A DNA stretch of 64,000 nt from Candidatus Heimdallarchaeota archaeon (GTDB lineage: Archaea; Asgardarchaeota; Heimdallarchaeia; Heimdallarchaeales; Kariarchaeaceae): positions 248,001 to 312,000 of the forward strand of contig JASBSB010000007.1 in assembly GCA_030149205.1 (NCBI GenBank). The letters run 5' to 3'. Made by a program: the position numbers and the translations under genes. The notes beneath the pieces were generated by a model. It saw only the letters and a program-made list of their open reading frames with translations. It was not told the origin of the DNA and made no database searches. Of this stretch, positions 53,992 through 62,827 are shown piece by piece; positions within the stretch are counted from its first letter, which is position 1, and each line of letters opens with the position of its first letter.

Positions 53992-54720
53992 ATGGCACTT
54001 GGAAAAGCAGTCCATATTGTCCGAGGAGTGAAGAACTATGATGAAACACTCCCCTTTTACAAAAATCTGGGATACAGGGTCGTACAAGAGGGAAAGTCCC
54101 CGTTCAATGACAACAGGTTTACCCTGCTGACTGATGAGACCATGAACATCGTCCTCTCAGAGGATAACATGACCTACACTGGTCTGATCTATTTTGATCC
54201 TGATATCAAACCCACTGTTGAGAAGCTTGAAAAACAGGGTTTTAGCTTCTTCTGGAAGCATGAGAATGATGGAGAGACCCATCAGGCAATGTTTGAGGTG
54301 ATGCCGGAGGTCTTTGGCATAAATCTTGTTAAGTCAAGCTACGACCAAAAACTCAAACCACCACGCAAAATCTCTGAAAAATTGGGGAGGTTTGGCGAGT
54401 TTGCAATACCTGTGGAGAGCTATGATAAGCTAAGACCTACATTGCTAAAACTGGGATTTACCCCAACACTTGAGGAAAAAGAACCTTATCCATGGGGAAT
54501 CTTTGGTGATGGGTTGGTTTATCTGGGGGTTCATCAGACCAAGGACTTTGACAGCATAACCTTGACATACTTTGCAAAAGATATGAATCAACGGATCGAA
54601 GGATTTAAAGAAAAAGGATTCGAACCAAAAGAACTGAGCCCAGGAAATATCAGCCTCACAGCTCCTGATGGGCAACGATTTTATTTCTTTACTGGTGACA
54701 TCGAAAGTGCTTTTGAGTAG
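53992..54720 (+). CDS. VOC-superfamily (glyoxalase-like) protein
   Basis: A 242-residue protein made of two VOC modules. The first begins AVHIVRGVKNYDETLPFYKNLGYRV, shown here only as VKNYDETLPFYKNLGY; the second begins near FGEFAIPVESYDKLRP. VOC proteins use a metal site built from His and Glu of both modules for isomerase, lyase or dioxygenase reactions. Candidate ligands are His in the first strand and glutamate in QAMFEVMPE, but a full site is not certain. No neighbour gives the substrate. Confidence 0.75.
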   Translation: MALGKAVHIVRGVKNYDETLPFYKNLGYRVVQEGKSPFNDNRFTLLTDETMNIVLSEDNMTYTGLIYFDPDIKPTVEKLEKQGFSFFWKHENDGETHQAMFEVMPEVFGINLVKSSYDQKLKPPRKISEKLGRFGEFAIPVESYDKLRPTLLKLGFTPTLEEKEPYPWGIFGDGLVYLGVHQTKDFDSITLTYFAKDMNQRIEGFKEKGFEPKELSPGNISLTAPDGQRFYFFTGDIESAFE

Positions 54721-54841
54721 TCAATAATCTATTCTTGAACTGTGGTTAGAAACTTCCATTTACTATTTATTAGATAATAAGCAACCTGTTGTATCTCAGT
54801 TGAATAGTCGTCTCATATTCTCTAATCATCATTGATTTATG

Positions 54842-54912
54842 TAGCCAACGGCCACTTATTTGTCGTTCAAAGTTATCTTCGAATTCATACAAACCAAATT
54901 ACAAGTTGGCTA
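54842..54912. other. Long hairpin between convergent genes
   Basis: TAGCCAAC (54842-54849) is complementary to GTTGGCTA (54905-54912), with further pairing inside (ATTTG with CAAAT). It lies in the gap between the VOC gene and the convergent GNAT gene and could be a bidirectional terminator or a small RNA. The following stretch is T/C-rich. Confidence 0.3.
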
Positions 54913-54997
54913 TACTTTGACTTATATTTGTCTCCTCTGTTCTCTTTCGACTTAGACCTCAAGCCTAATCAATATGCCTGTGATTGACACATCAATT

Positions 54998-56032
54998 TTA
55001 TTTAACTTGATCTTTGAGGTTTTGAAAATTAAAAGTATATTCATTCCCTGTCAAAAAAGGTTTGAATCCCATTCTTGTGTTAATTGAAAGCATTGGTGCA
55101 TTGGTGGTTGCATTGCCTGTGGTAATGTACTTCACATCTGGGTAACGGTCAAAAAAGTCTTTCAACAAGCTTGCCTTTAACCATTTTCCCAACCCACGAC
55201 CACGATACCTCTGATCCACACCAGTAAGGCCCTGAAAGGCTTTGTGAGGGACTTGTGAGTTGGAAAATATCTCTGTCAGTCCACTGATGGTACCATCTTT
55301 CTCAACGGTTATCATCGTTTGGTTGAGTGTACCCTGCTCCTCTCTCCTTTTTTCATCCTCACGGAGAGATTTTGGGGTCACCTTGATCTCACCATCATAA
55401 TCTCCCAATGGTTGCTGATTCATTGTCTCACTGTAAATCTTGGTGTACGCTTCTATAATGTCATCAGGAACCTTTTCAAAGTATCTGATCTTGACACCCT
55501 CTGCTGCTCCAAGTTTTTCTCCATCTGCGATCCAGCTGTCCATGAGGTTCCAATCAATCTCCTCAATCCTCAGTCGGTTCTCACTGCCAGACATTGAAGT
55601 CTTCCCACCGAGTTTCTCCGCAAATTTCTTGCCAAGTTCATGATGGGCACCACCCATAACTTTTTTGACCTCTGGATACCCCTCTGCATTTTTAATACAA
55701 TGCTTTAACAGTTCCGTACCAATTCCGCGATGTCGATAATCTGGGGACGTACGCACACTCATCCACATAATGTGCTTATCAGTCTCATAATTTGGTGCTT
55801 CTTTGCTGACTATCACTGTCTGGGCATCTCCCACAACCTTGTCTTCCTCCATTGCAAGCCATCGGTGAACCTCAATCTCTGGATTCTTCTGGCGTAACAT
55901 TAACAAACGCCAGTTACGGTCTGGAATAGGATCGTCAGGGTCTGTTTCCTTTTTTATAAGGTCAGAATGCTCAAACAACTTGAAGCAAAGCTCATCCTCC
56001 GCCTTTTCAGGATCAAATGATATGATTTCCAT
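54998..56032 (-). CDS. Tandem GNAT acetyltransferase
   Basis: A 344-residue protein of two GNAT modules. The first has the acetyl-CoA loop RHRGIGTELLKHC (about residues 100-112), the second RYRGRGLGKWLKASLL (about 276-291), each after the usual strand (MWMSVRTSPDY and GLTGVDQRY). The layout resembles mycothiol-synthase-like and other double GNAT enzymes. The acceptor is unknown. A palindrome (56067-56084) lies just upstream of the start. Confidence 0.88.
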   Translation of the reverse strand: MEIISFDPEKAEDELCFKLFEHSDLIKKETDPDDPIPDRNWRLLMLRQKNPEIEVHRWLAMEEDKVVGDAQTVIVSKEAPNYETDKHIMWMSVRTSPDYRHRGIGTELLKHCIKNAEGYPEVKKVMGGAHHELGKKFAEKLGGKTSMSGSENRLRIEEIDWNLMDSWIADGEKLGAAEGVKIRYFEKVPDDIIEAYTKIYSETMNQQPLGDYDGEIKVTPKSLREDEKRREEQGTLNQTMITVEKDGTISGLTEIFSNSQVPHKAFQGLTGVDQRYRGRGLGKWLKASLLKDFFDRYPDVKYITTGNATTNAPMLSINTRMGFKPFLTGNEYTFNFQNLKDQVK

Positions 56033-56066
56033 GCAGGTATATGGACAGTACGTTTATTAAGCTTTA

Positions 56067-56084
56067 ATACACCTTGCGGTGTAT
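56067..56084. promoter_or_regulatory. Palindrome upstream of the GNAT gene
   Basis: ATACACC and GGTGTAT flank TTGC, centred 43 bases before the GNAT start at 56032. Position and symmetry fit an operator for a dimeric regulator. Confidence 0.4.
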
Positions 56085-56229
56085 CAACAAAAATTAATAG
56101 TTAATGAATTGGAGGACAAAAGACTAAACCTCTTTTAACTTAAGAAACTAATTGAAACAAACCAATGCAGTTCTTCAAAACGATTTGTTAAAAAATTTGT
56201 TCTAACTCAATAAATAAACCCATATTCGA

Positions 56230-57273
56230 TTAAAGATGTTGAGCTGGCTTTAAAACACCTGAGAGAATATTTAAAACCAAAATCATCAGAGGAATAAAAA
56301 GGACAATTGCAACAGCAATTCTTTGTCTTCCTTTACGAGGGTTTCTGTTTTCTTCTCTGTCAATTAAAGGAATAATAAAAAGCAAGAAAGTGATAATTGA
56401 CGGGAAAATGACTATTGCCATTACACCCCATATGTTCTCCAAAGGATACCAGGGTAGAAATATCCAATCTGGTCTTGATACCTCAGTTCCCACTATTGGT
56501 GCTGGTCTGGAAACCGCTGGGAAGAAAAGAGATAAAACTGAGATTGCAACAAAAAAAGAAATGCTATAAAGCGTGACAGCTTTAATATGATCCAAAAAGG
56601 ATATTTGTGACTCCTGTCTCCAAATCTTTTCCTCTTTGGGAAGACTACTGATTCCCACCAGCTTAATCACCGTCACATGCGCACCAATTAGTAAGATCAA
56701 TACCATTGGTAAGATGCTAACATGAAACAGATAAATTCTTGAAAGCAATGGAGCAGTTACTGTGAGTTCAGAGGTAAACAAAATTCCACCCAGAGGTGCA
56801 AAAATCTTTCCAATCTCCTCAAAATGAGCTAAAGCTTCAAATCCAGCTTGATCCCACTTTAAGACTGAGCCAGTAAAGATCAGTGTAAAAGTGGTAAGCA
56901 ATAATATTATCCCTAGGAACCAGTTAATCTGTCTTTTACCCTTATATGATCCAGTTAAAGTTATCCTAATGATATGCAAGAAAATTAATACTGGTATAAT
57001 TTCTGCAGTCCAGATGTGAACCCCACGAATATATCTCATAAAAACATTGTTGGTTATTTCTGTGACACTTTGATTGGCTAACTGAGGGTTTGGGGTGTAG
57101 AACAACCCAAGCAAAGCTCCAGTGATACCCATCACTAGGAATGAAAACAATAACAGGCTTCCCAAAACATATCCAAAAGAATTAGCTGAGTTTGGAACGG
57201 CGTACCTAAGCACATTAATGTCAAACCACTTAGAACTGCCATTGTTGTCACTAACATGTTCAATGCTATCCAT
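56230..57273 (-). CDS. Cytochrome b (bc1/b6f type), Rieske partner not seen
   Basis: About 347 residues with around eight membrane helices. Heme-binding histidines are visible in the helix-2 region (RGVHIWTAEIIPVLIFLH) and the later FHVSILPMVLILLIGAH, each pair 14 residues apart. The second part has RPDWIFLPWYP, which matches the PDWY/PEWY quinol-site motif, so cytochrome b and subunit IV parts are joined. The ATG at 57273 is chosen over 57306 because AGGAGGT lies nine bases before it and the upstream gene ends just there. The protein would oxidise or reduce quinones. It is translated directly after a DOMON protein; no Rieske or cytochrome c gene is in the window. Confidence 0.9.
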   Translation of the reverse strand: MDSIEHVSDNNGSSKWFDINVLRYAVPNSANSFGYVLGSLLLFSFLVMGITGALLGLFYTPNPQLANQSVTEITNNVFMRYIRGVHIWTAEIIPVLIFLHIIRITLTGSYKGKRQINWFLGIILLLTTFTLIFTGSVLKWDQAGFEALAHFEEIGKIFAPLGGILFTSELTVTAPLLSRIYLFHVSILPMVLILLIGAHVTVIKLVGISSLPKEEKIWRQESQISFLDHIKAVTLYSISFFVAISVLSLFFPAVSRPAPIVGTEVSRPDWIFLPWYPLENIWGVMAIVIFPSIITFLLFIIPLIDREENRNPRKGRQRIAVAIVLFIPLMILVLNILSGVLKPAQHL

Positions 57274-57274
57274 C

Positions 57275-58126
57275 TTAATTCGACCTCCTAATCGGAACCA
57301 CTTCATACTTCACCACAAAGTACACTGATAAAATGAATAAAATAGACGGCCATAGCAGTATAGTCTCCCAAGAGGGGCTATTTGCCATAATTTGCTCAAT
57401 CTGTGCCGCTGTTTCTCCCACTCTAAGCAGGTAAACTGGGATAGGTTGTGTCTTAGTTACAACCGTTGAAAGAAGATTGTCACCCTCACCTCTAATAACG
57501 ACTAGGTCAAGAAGAGCCCCTAACTCAGGCAAAATATCCGTCACAGACCCGACACCAGATGAGCGATGATAGTTTTCTGGCAAGAGTGGAATCATAAACT
57601 CATAGTTCCTTGTGTCATTAACTACATTAACCGCACCGACAAAGGAAACCCTATTTGAGGTCTCAACAACTGGTGCATCATAGTCACTGTGACTTAGAAC
57701 AACTGATTGAATGTAACTTCCATTTTTAACTGTGCTTACAGATCCATTGTTAACCCCACCCACAAAAAATAGAGAATCTGGATTTGTATTCTTGTGCAAC
57801 GCTCTGTTTTTTACACCCACCCCTGCGAACTCTGCACCGTCTGTGGTTACTGATACAAACATAGCTGTCTTGTTGTGGCTAATTCTAACCTCATCCAAAA
57901 AACCTGTGATGTTAAAATGACCAGCCTCTGGAAAATCTTTCAGGTTGATTTTACCATCTATAACTGGAGAACTGTTCGTATAGGGAACCAGCAACATCGG
58001 ACCCTTGTAGGTCGAAGTACTCGCACCACCATGTCCATTTACGATTTGTACTGGTTGAAATATCATCAACAGCATGAGAACAAATGTTAATGAACCAAAT
58101 TTATACAATTGAGAACCTTTCATCAT
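57275..58126 (-). CDS. Exported DOMON-like protein paired with cytochrome b
   Basis: A 283-residue protein with signal peptide (FGSLTFVLMLLMIFQPVQIVNG), a beta-sandwich (about residues 40-235) with SPVIDGKINLKDFPEAGHF and VRISHNKTAMFVSVTTDG, and a C-terminal membrane helix (about 252-273). The IDGK plus TDG pattern mirrors the DOMON protein at 24143, and both carry a C-terminal anchor. It may hold heme b and act as the outer electron carrier for cytochrome b. The end of the gene carries the ribosome binding site of cytochrome b. DOMON assignment is by pattern. Confidence 0.72.
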   Translation of the reverse strand: MMKGSQLYKFGSLTFVLMLLMIFQPVQIVNGHGGASTSTYKGPMLLVPYTNSSPVIDGKINLKDFPEAGHFNITGFLDEVRISHNKTAMFVSVTTDGAEFAGVGVKNRALHKNTNPDSLFFVGGVNNGSVSTVKNGSYIQSVVLSHSDYDAPVVETSNRVSFVGAVNVVNDTRNYEFMIPLLPENYHRSSGVGSVTDILPELGALLDLVVIRGEGDNLLSTVVTKTQPIPVYLLRVGETAAQIEQIMANSPSWETILLWPSILFILSVYFVVKYEVVPIRRSN

Positions 58127-58308
58127 ATATCTCTCACTGACATATCAATTACTGATATATAAGCTTTAGTTTGTATAGCAATCTTTATGGGTTTCATTTG
58201 ATAAGAAATTGAAAGCTTCATCGGTTAAAAGGAAAATCATCTTCTAATCTATACCAAGAGAGATTTCCCAAACCTCTAGACTCATAAATAATTAATTAAC
58301 CCAAAACC

Positions 58309-59001
58309 ATGAACATCATCATAACAGGTGCATCATCGGGTGTCGGTGAACACCTCGCATACAGACTCATAAATCAATCACACAGGGTAATCATCACTGG
58401 AAGATCCGAAGATAGGCTCAAAAAGGTAACTGAGAAGCTGAACCAGAACAACACCGAGGGTCATTACATAGTAGGAGAGCTTGACACCATTGAGGGGGCA
58501 CAGCATGTTATTGCAAAGATAAGGGAGCTTGTATCAACTGTTGACCTCCTAGTTCTCAATGCAGGTGTGGGTGCATTTGGAATGATTGAAGACCTATCTT
58601 TGCAGGATTATGAGAGCGTATTTAACACAAATGTCAGACACGTGTTTATGATCCTCAATGAGTTTGTTCCACTCATGAAGGAGCAAAAGAAGGGACAGAT
58701 CATCATAACCAGCTCTAACCTAGGCATCAACACCATTGCCAGAGGAAGCGTCTACTGTGCATCTAAATTTGCGGTTCAGGGTATGGTGGGTTCTCTCAGG
58801 CAGGAGCTCAGAGGAACCGGTGTGAAGCTGGCAACCATAAACCCTGGACAGATTGACACACCATGGTTTGGAGACCATGACCCTAACACCAAGCGAACAG
58901 ACAGACTCGATGTGGAGGAGGTTGTCGATGCCTTTATGACAGTCATCAACCAAGGTACATATTCTAACATTGATAAGATACACCTTCTGCCAAACTACTA
59001 A
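58309..59001 (+). CDS. Short-chain dehydrogenase/reductase
   Basis: A 230-residue classical SDR. The NAD(P)-binding loop is ITGASSGVGEHLA, the middle motif is LNAGVG, and the active site has SS(N) in ITSSNLG and YCASKF, the Tyr-x-x-x-Lys pair. TGRSEDRL after strand 2 favours NADP. Substrate cannot be deduced. It stands alone between the DOMON/cytochrome b genes and the beta-helix gene. Confidence 0.92.
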   Translation: MNIIITGASSGVGEHLAYRLINQSHRVIITGRSEDRLKKVTEKLNQNNTEGHYIVGELDTIEGAQHVIAKIRELVSTVDLLVLNAGVGAFGMIEDLSLQDYESVFNTNVRHVFMILNEFVPLMKEQKKGQIIITSSNLGINTIARGSVYCASKFAVQGMVGSLRQELRGTGVKLATINPGQIDTPWFGDHDPNTKRTDRLDVEEVVDAFMTVINQGTYSNIDKIHLLPNY

Positions 59002-59136
59002 AGTAAGAATATGAAGAACAAAGCTAATTAGATTAGAGAACTCTGGAAGATTAGGGAGTGTGTGAGTCAATAGAAACTCAGGGAATATCAGCTCTCACAA
59101 CAAAATATTTTTACTGCCAAAAAATATCCACTAGAT

Positions 59137-60399
59137 ATGAGGTTGATGATCCTTTTTATTCTTCTAATTCTTTTAAACCCCACACATCAATCTATAATTC
59201 ATCAAGGTAACCCGTCAAATCAATCAACAAGACAACCGTCAAGACTTCAGTCAAGACATCAGTCAAGAGATTCAACAATTCAACAAACAAGTCAAGAATC
59301 AAACAATCGGGAAAGTCATTCAGCAGTATATCAGCAAAATACTCACACCAATACCCTAACTTACATCATGCAAACCAATAAACCCCCAACTATCCACATT
59401 AACAATGATACTGAACTACGCAACTACGCCAAAATAAATGGTTGGGAGGGAACTGGAACACCAGCTAATCCAATAAAAATTCACGGGCTGAGACTGAGCT
59501 ACAACCAATCAACCTCTAATAAAATGTCATCACCCTTGATTACCATCAACAACACAAGCCTTCACCTTGAGGTATCTTCTGTATCACTCATCAGCACAAC
59601 CTATGCTGGGATGCTGATAGAAAACTCAACAAATATCACAGTCAAATCAGGAGGCATTCACACCACAGATTTTGGGCTCAAAATACAGTCCTCTCAGAAT
59701 ATCACTATCAGAAATAACTCATTTAGAAAATCACCCGTACAGATCAATAATTCTTCAAAAACAAACGTGCTGAATAATTTGATGACAAACTCCAGCACAG
59801 GGATCTCTATCAACCACTCAACAGAGATCCAGATTGATGGAAACATCATTGCACCTTCCAAAAGTGAGGGAATTCTAATCAACAGGTCCACCTTGATAAC
59901 ACTGAATAATAACATAGCTCATGATTCCCAGACTGGGTTCTCAATCCTCAACTCAAAAAACATCACACTCAAAAACAATCAGGCGTACATTAACTGGAAA
60001 AATGGATTCTTCATAAAAGCATCAACAAATATCCTCATGTTTAACAATTCTGCCGATACAAATAACGTGGGTATCCTCCTGAATGCAGTGCAACACACAC
60101 TCATCCTGAACAACTCAATCTGCACGAACCAAATATATGGGATCTACCTTGAGTATTCAGGAAATAATGTTATTCAGTTCAACCTTTTTTGCTACAACTC
60201 ACAGGATATTGCCCTGCTCAACTCCATTAACAACACGATCAAAAATAACTACCACAAACCTGAAACCAAGCCCCAGCTTCTTGGAAACAACACAGGAATC
60301 ATCTTATTTATTGCTCTAGGGGTTTTTTTGATTCCGATAAGCGTGGCAATAGTTCCAAAATTTTGGGAACAGATATATCGAGATGACATCAAAAAATGA
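59137..60399 (+). CDS. NosD-like right-handed beta-helix surface protein
   Basis: A 420-residue exported protein: a signal peptide (LMILFILLILLNPTHQ), a Ser/Gln/Arg-rich low-complexity stretch (about residues 25-75) with tandem repeats, a right-handed beta-helix (about 110-370) of repeating units with NIT or NIS turns (NITVKSGGI, NITIRNNSF, NNVGILLNA, NNVIQFNLF), and a C-terminal membrane helix (GIILFIALGVFLIPISVAIV) with a basic tail. Such NosD/CASH-type helices bind or modify surface sugars or act as structural proteins; activity is unknown. Many N-x-S/T sequons suggest glycosylation. It precedes the tandem surface-protein array by about 100 bases. Confidence 0.82.
   Translation: MRLMILFILLILLNPTHQSIIHQGNPSNQSTRQPSRLQSRHQSRDSTIQQTSQESNNRESHSAVYQQNTHTNTLTYIMQTNKPPTIHINNDTELRNYAKINGWEGTGTPANPIKIHGLRLSYNQSTSNKMSSPLITINNTSLHLEVSSVSLISTTYAGMLIENSTNITVKSGGIHTTDFGLKIQSSQNITIRNNSFRKSPVQINNSSKTNVLNNLMTNSSTGISINHSTEIQIDGNIIAPSKSEGILINRSTLITLNNNIAHDSQTGFSILNSKNITLKNNQAYINWKNGFFIKASTNILMFNNSADTNNVGILLNAVQHTLILNNSICTNQIYGIYLEYSGNNVIQFNLFCYNSQDIALLNSINNTIKNNYHKPETKPQLLGNNTGIILFIALGVFLIPISVAIVPKFWEQIYRDDIKK
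59238..59273 (+). repeat. Short tandem repeat inside the beta-helix gene
   Basis: Three units of about 12 bases (GTCAAGACTTCA, GTCAAGACATCA and a changed third) encode the repeated R-x-Q-S part of the low-complexity region. Confidence 0.6.
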
Positions 60400-60463
60400 A
60401 CACCAACAAAACAAATTCGAGACAGAGTTGTTTTTTGCATACACTCAGCAACTTACGTTACGT

Positions 60464-60485
60464 GCATCAAAACGTTTTTTTCCTA
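60464..60485 (+). promoter_or_regulatory. Promoter of array copy 1
   Basis: GCATCAAAA, two variable bases and a T run (with TTTC and TA) end 19 bases before the start of copy 1. Almost the same sequence and spacing occur before copy 2 (61620-61641). Confidence 0.45.
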
Positions 60486-60504
60486 TCATGATGATAATAA
60501 TCAC

Positions 60505-61377
60505 ATGGTAAGTTCAGATCTTCAGGCAGTGATATTTGTTGCTCTGCTCTTCTCTGTAACAATTCTAAACCTGATCATACTGCGTCTGGTTTGGACCAAG
60601 ATTTGGAAAGAGCCAGCAGTACTAAGAGCCTCAGTTCTCCTGTTTCTGCTCTTTGGTGCAGAGGCAGCAATCAGCGCCTCAGTGTTTCTCACACCACCAC
60701 AAAAGGATTTCACCAGACCAACAACCTACACATACGAACCTCTAAACTCAGCTAACCCAACAACTAACCTAACAAGAGCTGACCAACTCCATAAAATGCT
60801 TACACAGTCAGGAATCCATGACCCACTTGGACTTATGTTCGCCGATTACCCCTCAAATCACACAAAAGAAAGAAATATTCAGGTGGATCCAGCAAAACCG
60901 TACTACCGACTAAAAAATAAAAATCTCAATATTCCAACCCTCATACAGGTGCCTATCAATTGGTTGCAAAATTTCACTCTCCTTAAGGTCAAAGCAGAGA
61001 CATTCTTACAGATACCCCCAGAAAATGCATCGAGAATAAAACTCTATGTCTATCAGAACGGAAGCGTCTTTGACAGCAGGGTAAACCTAAAGATTAGGGT
61101 TACCGATGTGAAGACAAATGATATTGCTCTGGTTCTCCTCTCTTACAACCTGAAAACCGGATTTGCTGACATGGTAAACTTAATCTATGCAGGCAACGTA
61201 TACAACCCAAACAAAACAGACAAGCTCTATGCTGGGTCTGTATACACCCTATCCACAGAGAGTTTCATTAGAGGTCTTTCTTTTTTGTTTACTTTTCTGT
61301 TTGGGGGTGTGGCTGTCTTCTCCCTGATGATTTTCCCATTAGCCCATAGATTCACCCCTGCAACAAAAGAGACCTAG
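60505..61377 (+). CDS. Tandem-array surface protein, copy 1
   Basis: A 290-residue protein not recognised as a known family. It has two membrane helices at the N terminus (about residues 6-28 and 38-62), an outer domain of about 190 residues and a C-terminal helix (about 258-280) with a short tail. The outer domain carries motifs shared by all copies: ADQLHKMLTQSGIHDPLG, PYYRLKNKNLNIPTLIQVP, NWLQNFTLLKVK and QIPPENASRIKLYVY, with several N-glycosylation sequons. Similar copies follow at 61660 and 62828, and a fourth begins at 63944. It is probably a cell-surface or membrane-associated protein; no enzymatic motif is seen. Confidence 0.78.
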   Translation: MVSSDLQAVIFVALLFSVTILNLIILRLVWTKIWKEPAVLRASVLLFLLFGAEAAISASVFLTPPQKDFTRPTTYTYEPLNSANPTTNLTRADQLHKMLTQSGIHDPLGLMFADYPSNHTKERNIQVDPAKPYYRLKNKNLNIPTLIQVPINWLQNFTLLKVKAETFLQIPPENASRIKLYVYQNGSVFDSRVNLKIRVTDVKTNDIALVLLSYNLKTGFADMVNLIYAGNVYNPNKTDKLYAGSVYTLSTESFIRGLSFLFTFLFGGVAVFSLMIFPLAHRFTPATKET

Positions 61378-61619
61378 TGAGCTATTCACAGCCAAGCTCA
61401 GGATTCAACTGTCACCACCACCTAAAAACAGTTCACCCCTCATGCATTACCACCCAAGTCCCTTTCTTGGTTCAATTACCCGCATTTCTCTCCAACTGCT
61501 CATCACTATACTCATTCGGACGGTGTATTTTATCCCCTTTTCACAATTCCCTCAATTTCGGTAACTCCCATTTATCCCCGCGCATATTTTTTTCTTACAT
61601 TGATTCACTGATAATTCTA

Positions 61620-61641
61620 GCATCAAAAGCTTTTTTTCTTA
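61620..61641 (+). promoter_or_regulatory. Promoter of array copy 2
   Basis: GCATCAAAA, then GC in place of CG, then a T run ending in TTA, 18 bases before the start. It matches the copy 1 promoter closely although the surrounding spacer does not. Confidence 0.45.
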
Positions 61642-61659
61642 CCACAACAATCATCCCTC

Positions 61660-62526
61660 ATGGTAAGTATTTGGGAACAATCTGTTATTGTTGCGGTGAT
61701 CTATCTTTCTGTGGTACTCGCGACCTTGCTCACTGCACGGTTATTCTACAACAAGCTGTGGAATAAAAACTCAGCAACAAAAGCTGCAGGTCTGGTCGTT
61801 GCACTTCTGCTGGTGGCAACTGCTGTGTCAGGCTACTTTCTAATCAATACTTCCCCACCAAATTATACCAATCCATTCACGTATTCATACATACCACTCC
61901 ATGTAAACAACCTCAAACGTGCAGATCAATTGCATCTCATGCTGACACAGTCTGGGATGCGGGATCCACTGGGATACATATTCTCAGATTTCCCAAGTAA
62001 TTACTCAGCTGATAGAACAATTCAGGTGACACCAGATTCCCCCTACTATAGGTTAAAATACAAGAATCTAAGCGTTCCGAGCCTGATACAGGTGCCCCTG
62101 GGCTGGTTGCAAAACTTTACACTCCTCAAGGTCAAAACAGAGCAGTTCCTGCAGGTGCCCCCTGAAAATGCATCAAGAGTTAAGGTATATGTGTACACCA
62201 ATATGACAATCTTCAGAAACAGTGTCAACATGCAGATACGCGTGAGTGACAGCAACAGCAGTGATGTAACCTACCTTTTCTTTGCTTATAGCACACAAGA
62301 TGGGTTTGCTGAAACTAACATCGTCTATTCAACAAACTATTACTCCCAATACAATGCCTCAAAAATCTATGCTGAGGCTGCCTACGTTGTCTCCCCCCAA
62401 AACACCATAGAAACCAGCTCATTGATCCTAACTTTTGCATTTGGTGTAACTACCTTTTTAGCCCTTCTAATGCTTCTAACTATATACAAAAACCCAGAGG
62501 GAGTGAAAAATGAAATGGAATGGTGA
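61660..62526 (+). CDS. Tandem-array surface protein, copy 2
   Basis: A 288-residue paralogue of copy 1 with the same layout: two N-terminal helices, outer domain, C-terminal helix. The shared core is strong (ADQLHLMLTQSGMRDPLG, YYRLKYKNLSVPSLIQVP, GWLQNFTLLKVKTEQFLQ, PPENASRVKVYVY) while the helices and the last 90 residues differ much more. This pattern suggests that the core is the functional or binding part. The spacer to copy 1 (61378-61659, about 280 bases) has no other credible gene. The gene ends in a highly charged tail (KNPEGVKNEMEW). Confidence 0.78.
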   Translation: MVSIWEQSVIVAVIYLSVVLATLLTARLFYNKLWNKNSATKAAGLVVALLLVATAVSGYFLINTSPPNYTNPFTYSYIPLHVNNLKRADQLHLMLTQSGMRDPLGYIFSDFPSNYSADRTIQVTPDSPYYRLKYKNLSVPSLIQVPLGWLQNFTLLKVKTEQFLQVPPENASRVKVYVYTNMTIFRNSVNMQIRVSDSNSSDVTYLFFAYSTQDGFAETNIVYSTNYYSQYNASKIYAEAAYVVSPQNTIETSSLILTFAFGVTTFLALLMLLTIYKNPEGVKNEMEW

Positions 62527-62827
62527 CGGGTCTCCCAATCTTTTTTATCTTTCATCTTAATTGAATTCCCAAAATTCCTAAAAATTTCCACTTCACAAAA
62601 TTTCCAATTTTTCAATTTTTTAATTCTCCAAAATTTTTCAATTTTTCGAATCTTCTGAAACTCCTAATTCACACCAATCTCCCCAGCTATCAGTTGTATG
62701 CACAGCTCCAATAACCCACCCACCCCATTCTTCCCTCCAAAAAAAGTGTGTCAAAATCACCCGTGAAATCGTCACTAAAAAGCTCCACCAACAGAAGGTT
62801 TATTTTACCAAACTGCTAGCATTTGGT
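62527..62827. other. Spacer between array copies 2 and 3
   Basis: About 300 bases without a gene. The first part (62560-62660) is a low-complexity T/A stretch with near-repeats of CAATTTTTCAATTTTT and AAAATTTCC, probably a terminator region. The second part contains GTGAAATC motifs that recur before copy 4, and the promoter of copy 3. Confidence 0.5.
62788..62809 (+). promoter_or_regulatory. Promoter of array copy 3
   Basis: CCAACAGAAGG followed by TTTATTTTACC, ending 18 bases before the start. The same sequence with one extra T precedes copy 4 (63903-63925) at the same distance. CAGAAGG could be the BRE and TTTATTTT the TATA box. Confidence 0.5.

Noticed and set aside
61377..61766. A 129-codon frame between array copies 1 and 2
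   Set aside because: It overlaps the start of copy 2 in another frame, has no ribosome binding site and is rich in Ser, Cys and His without pattern.
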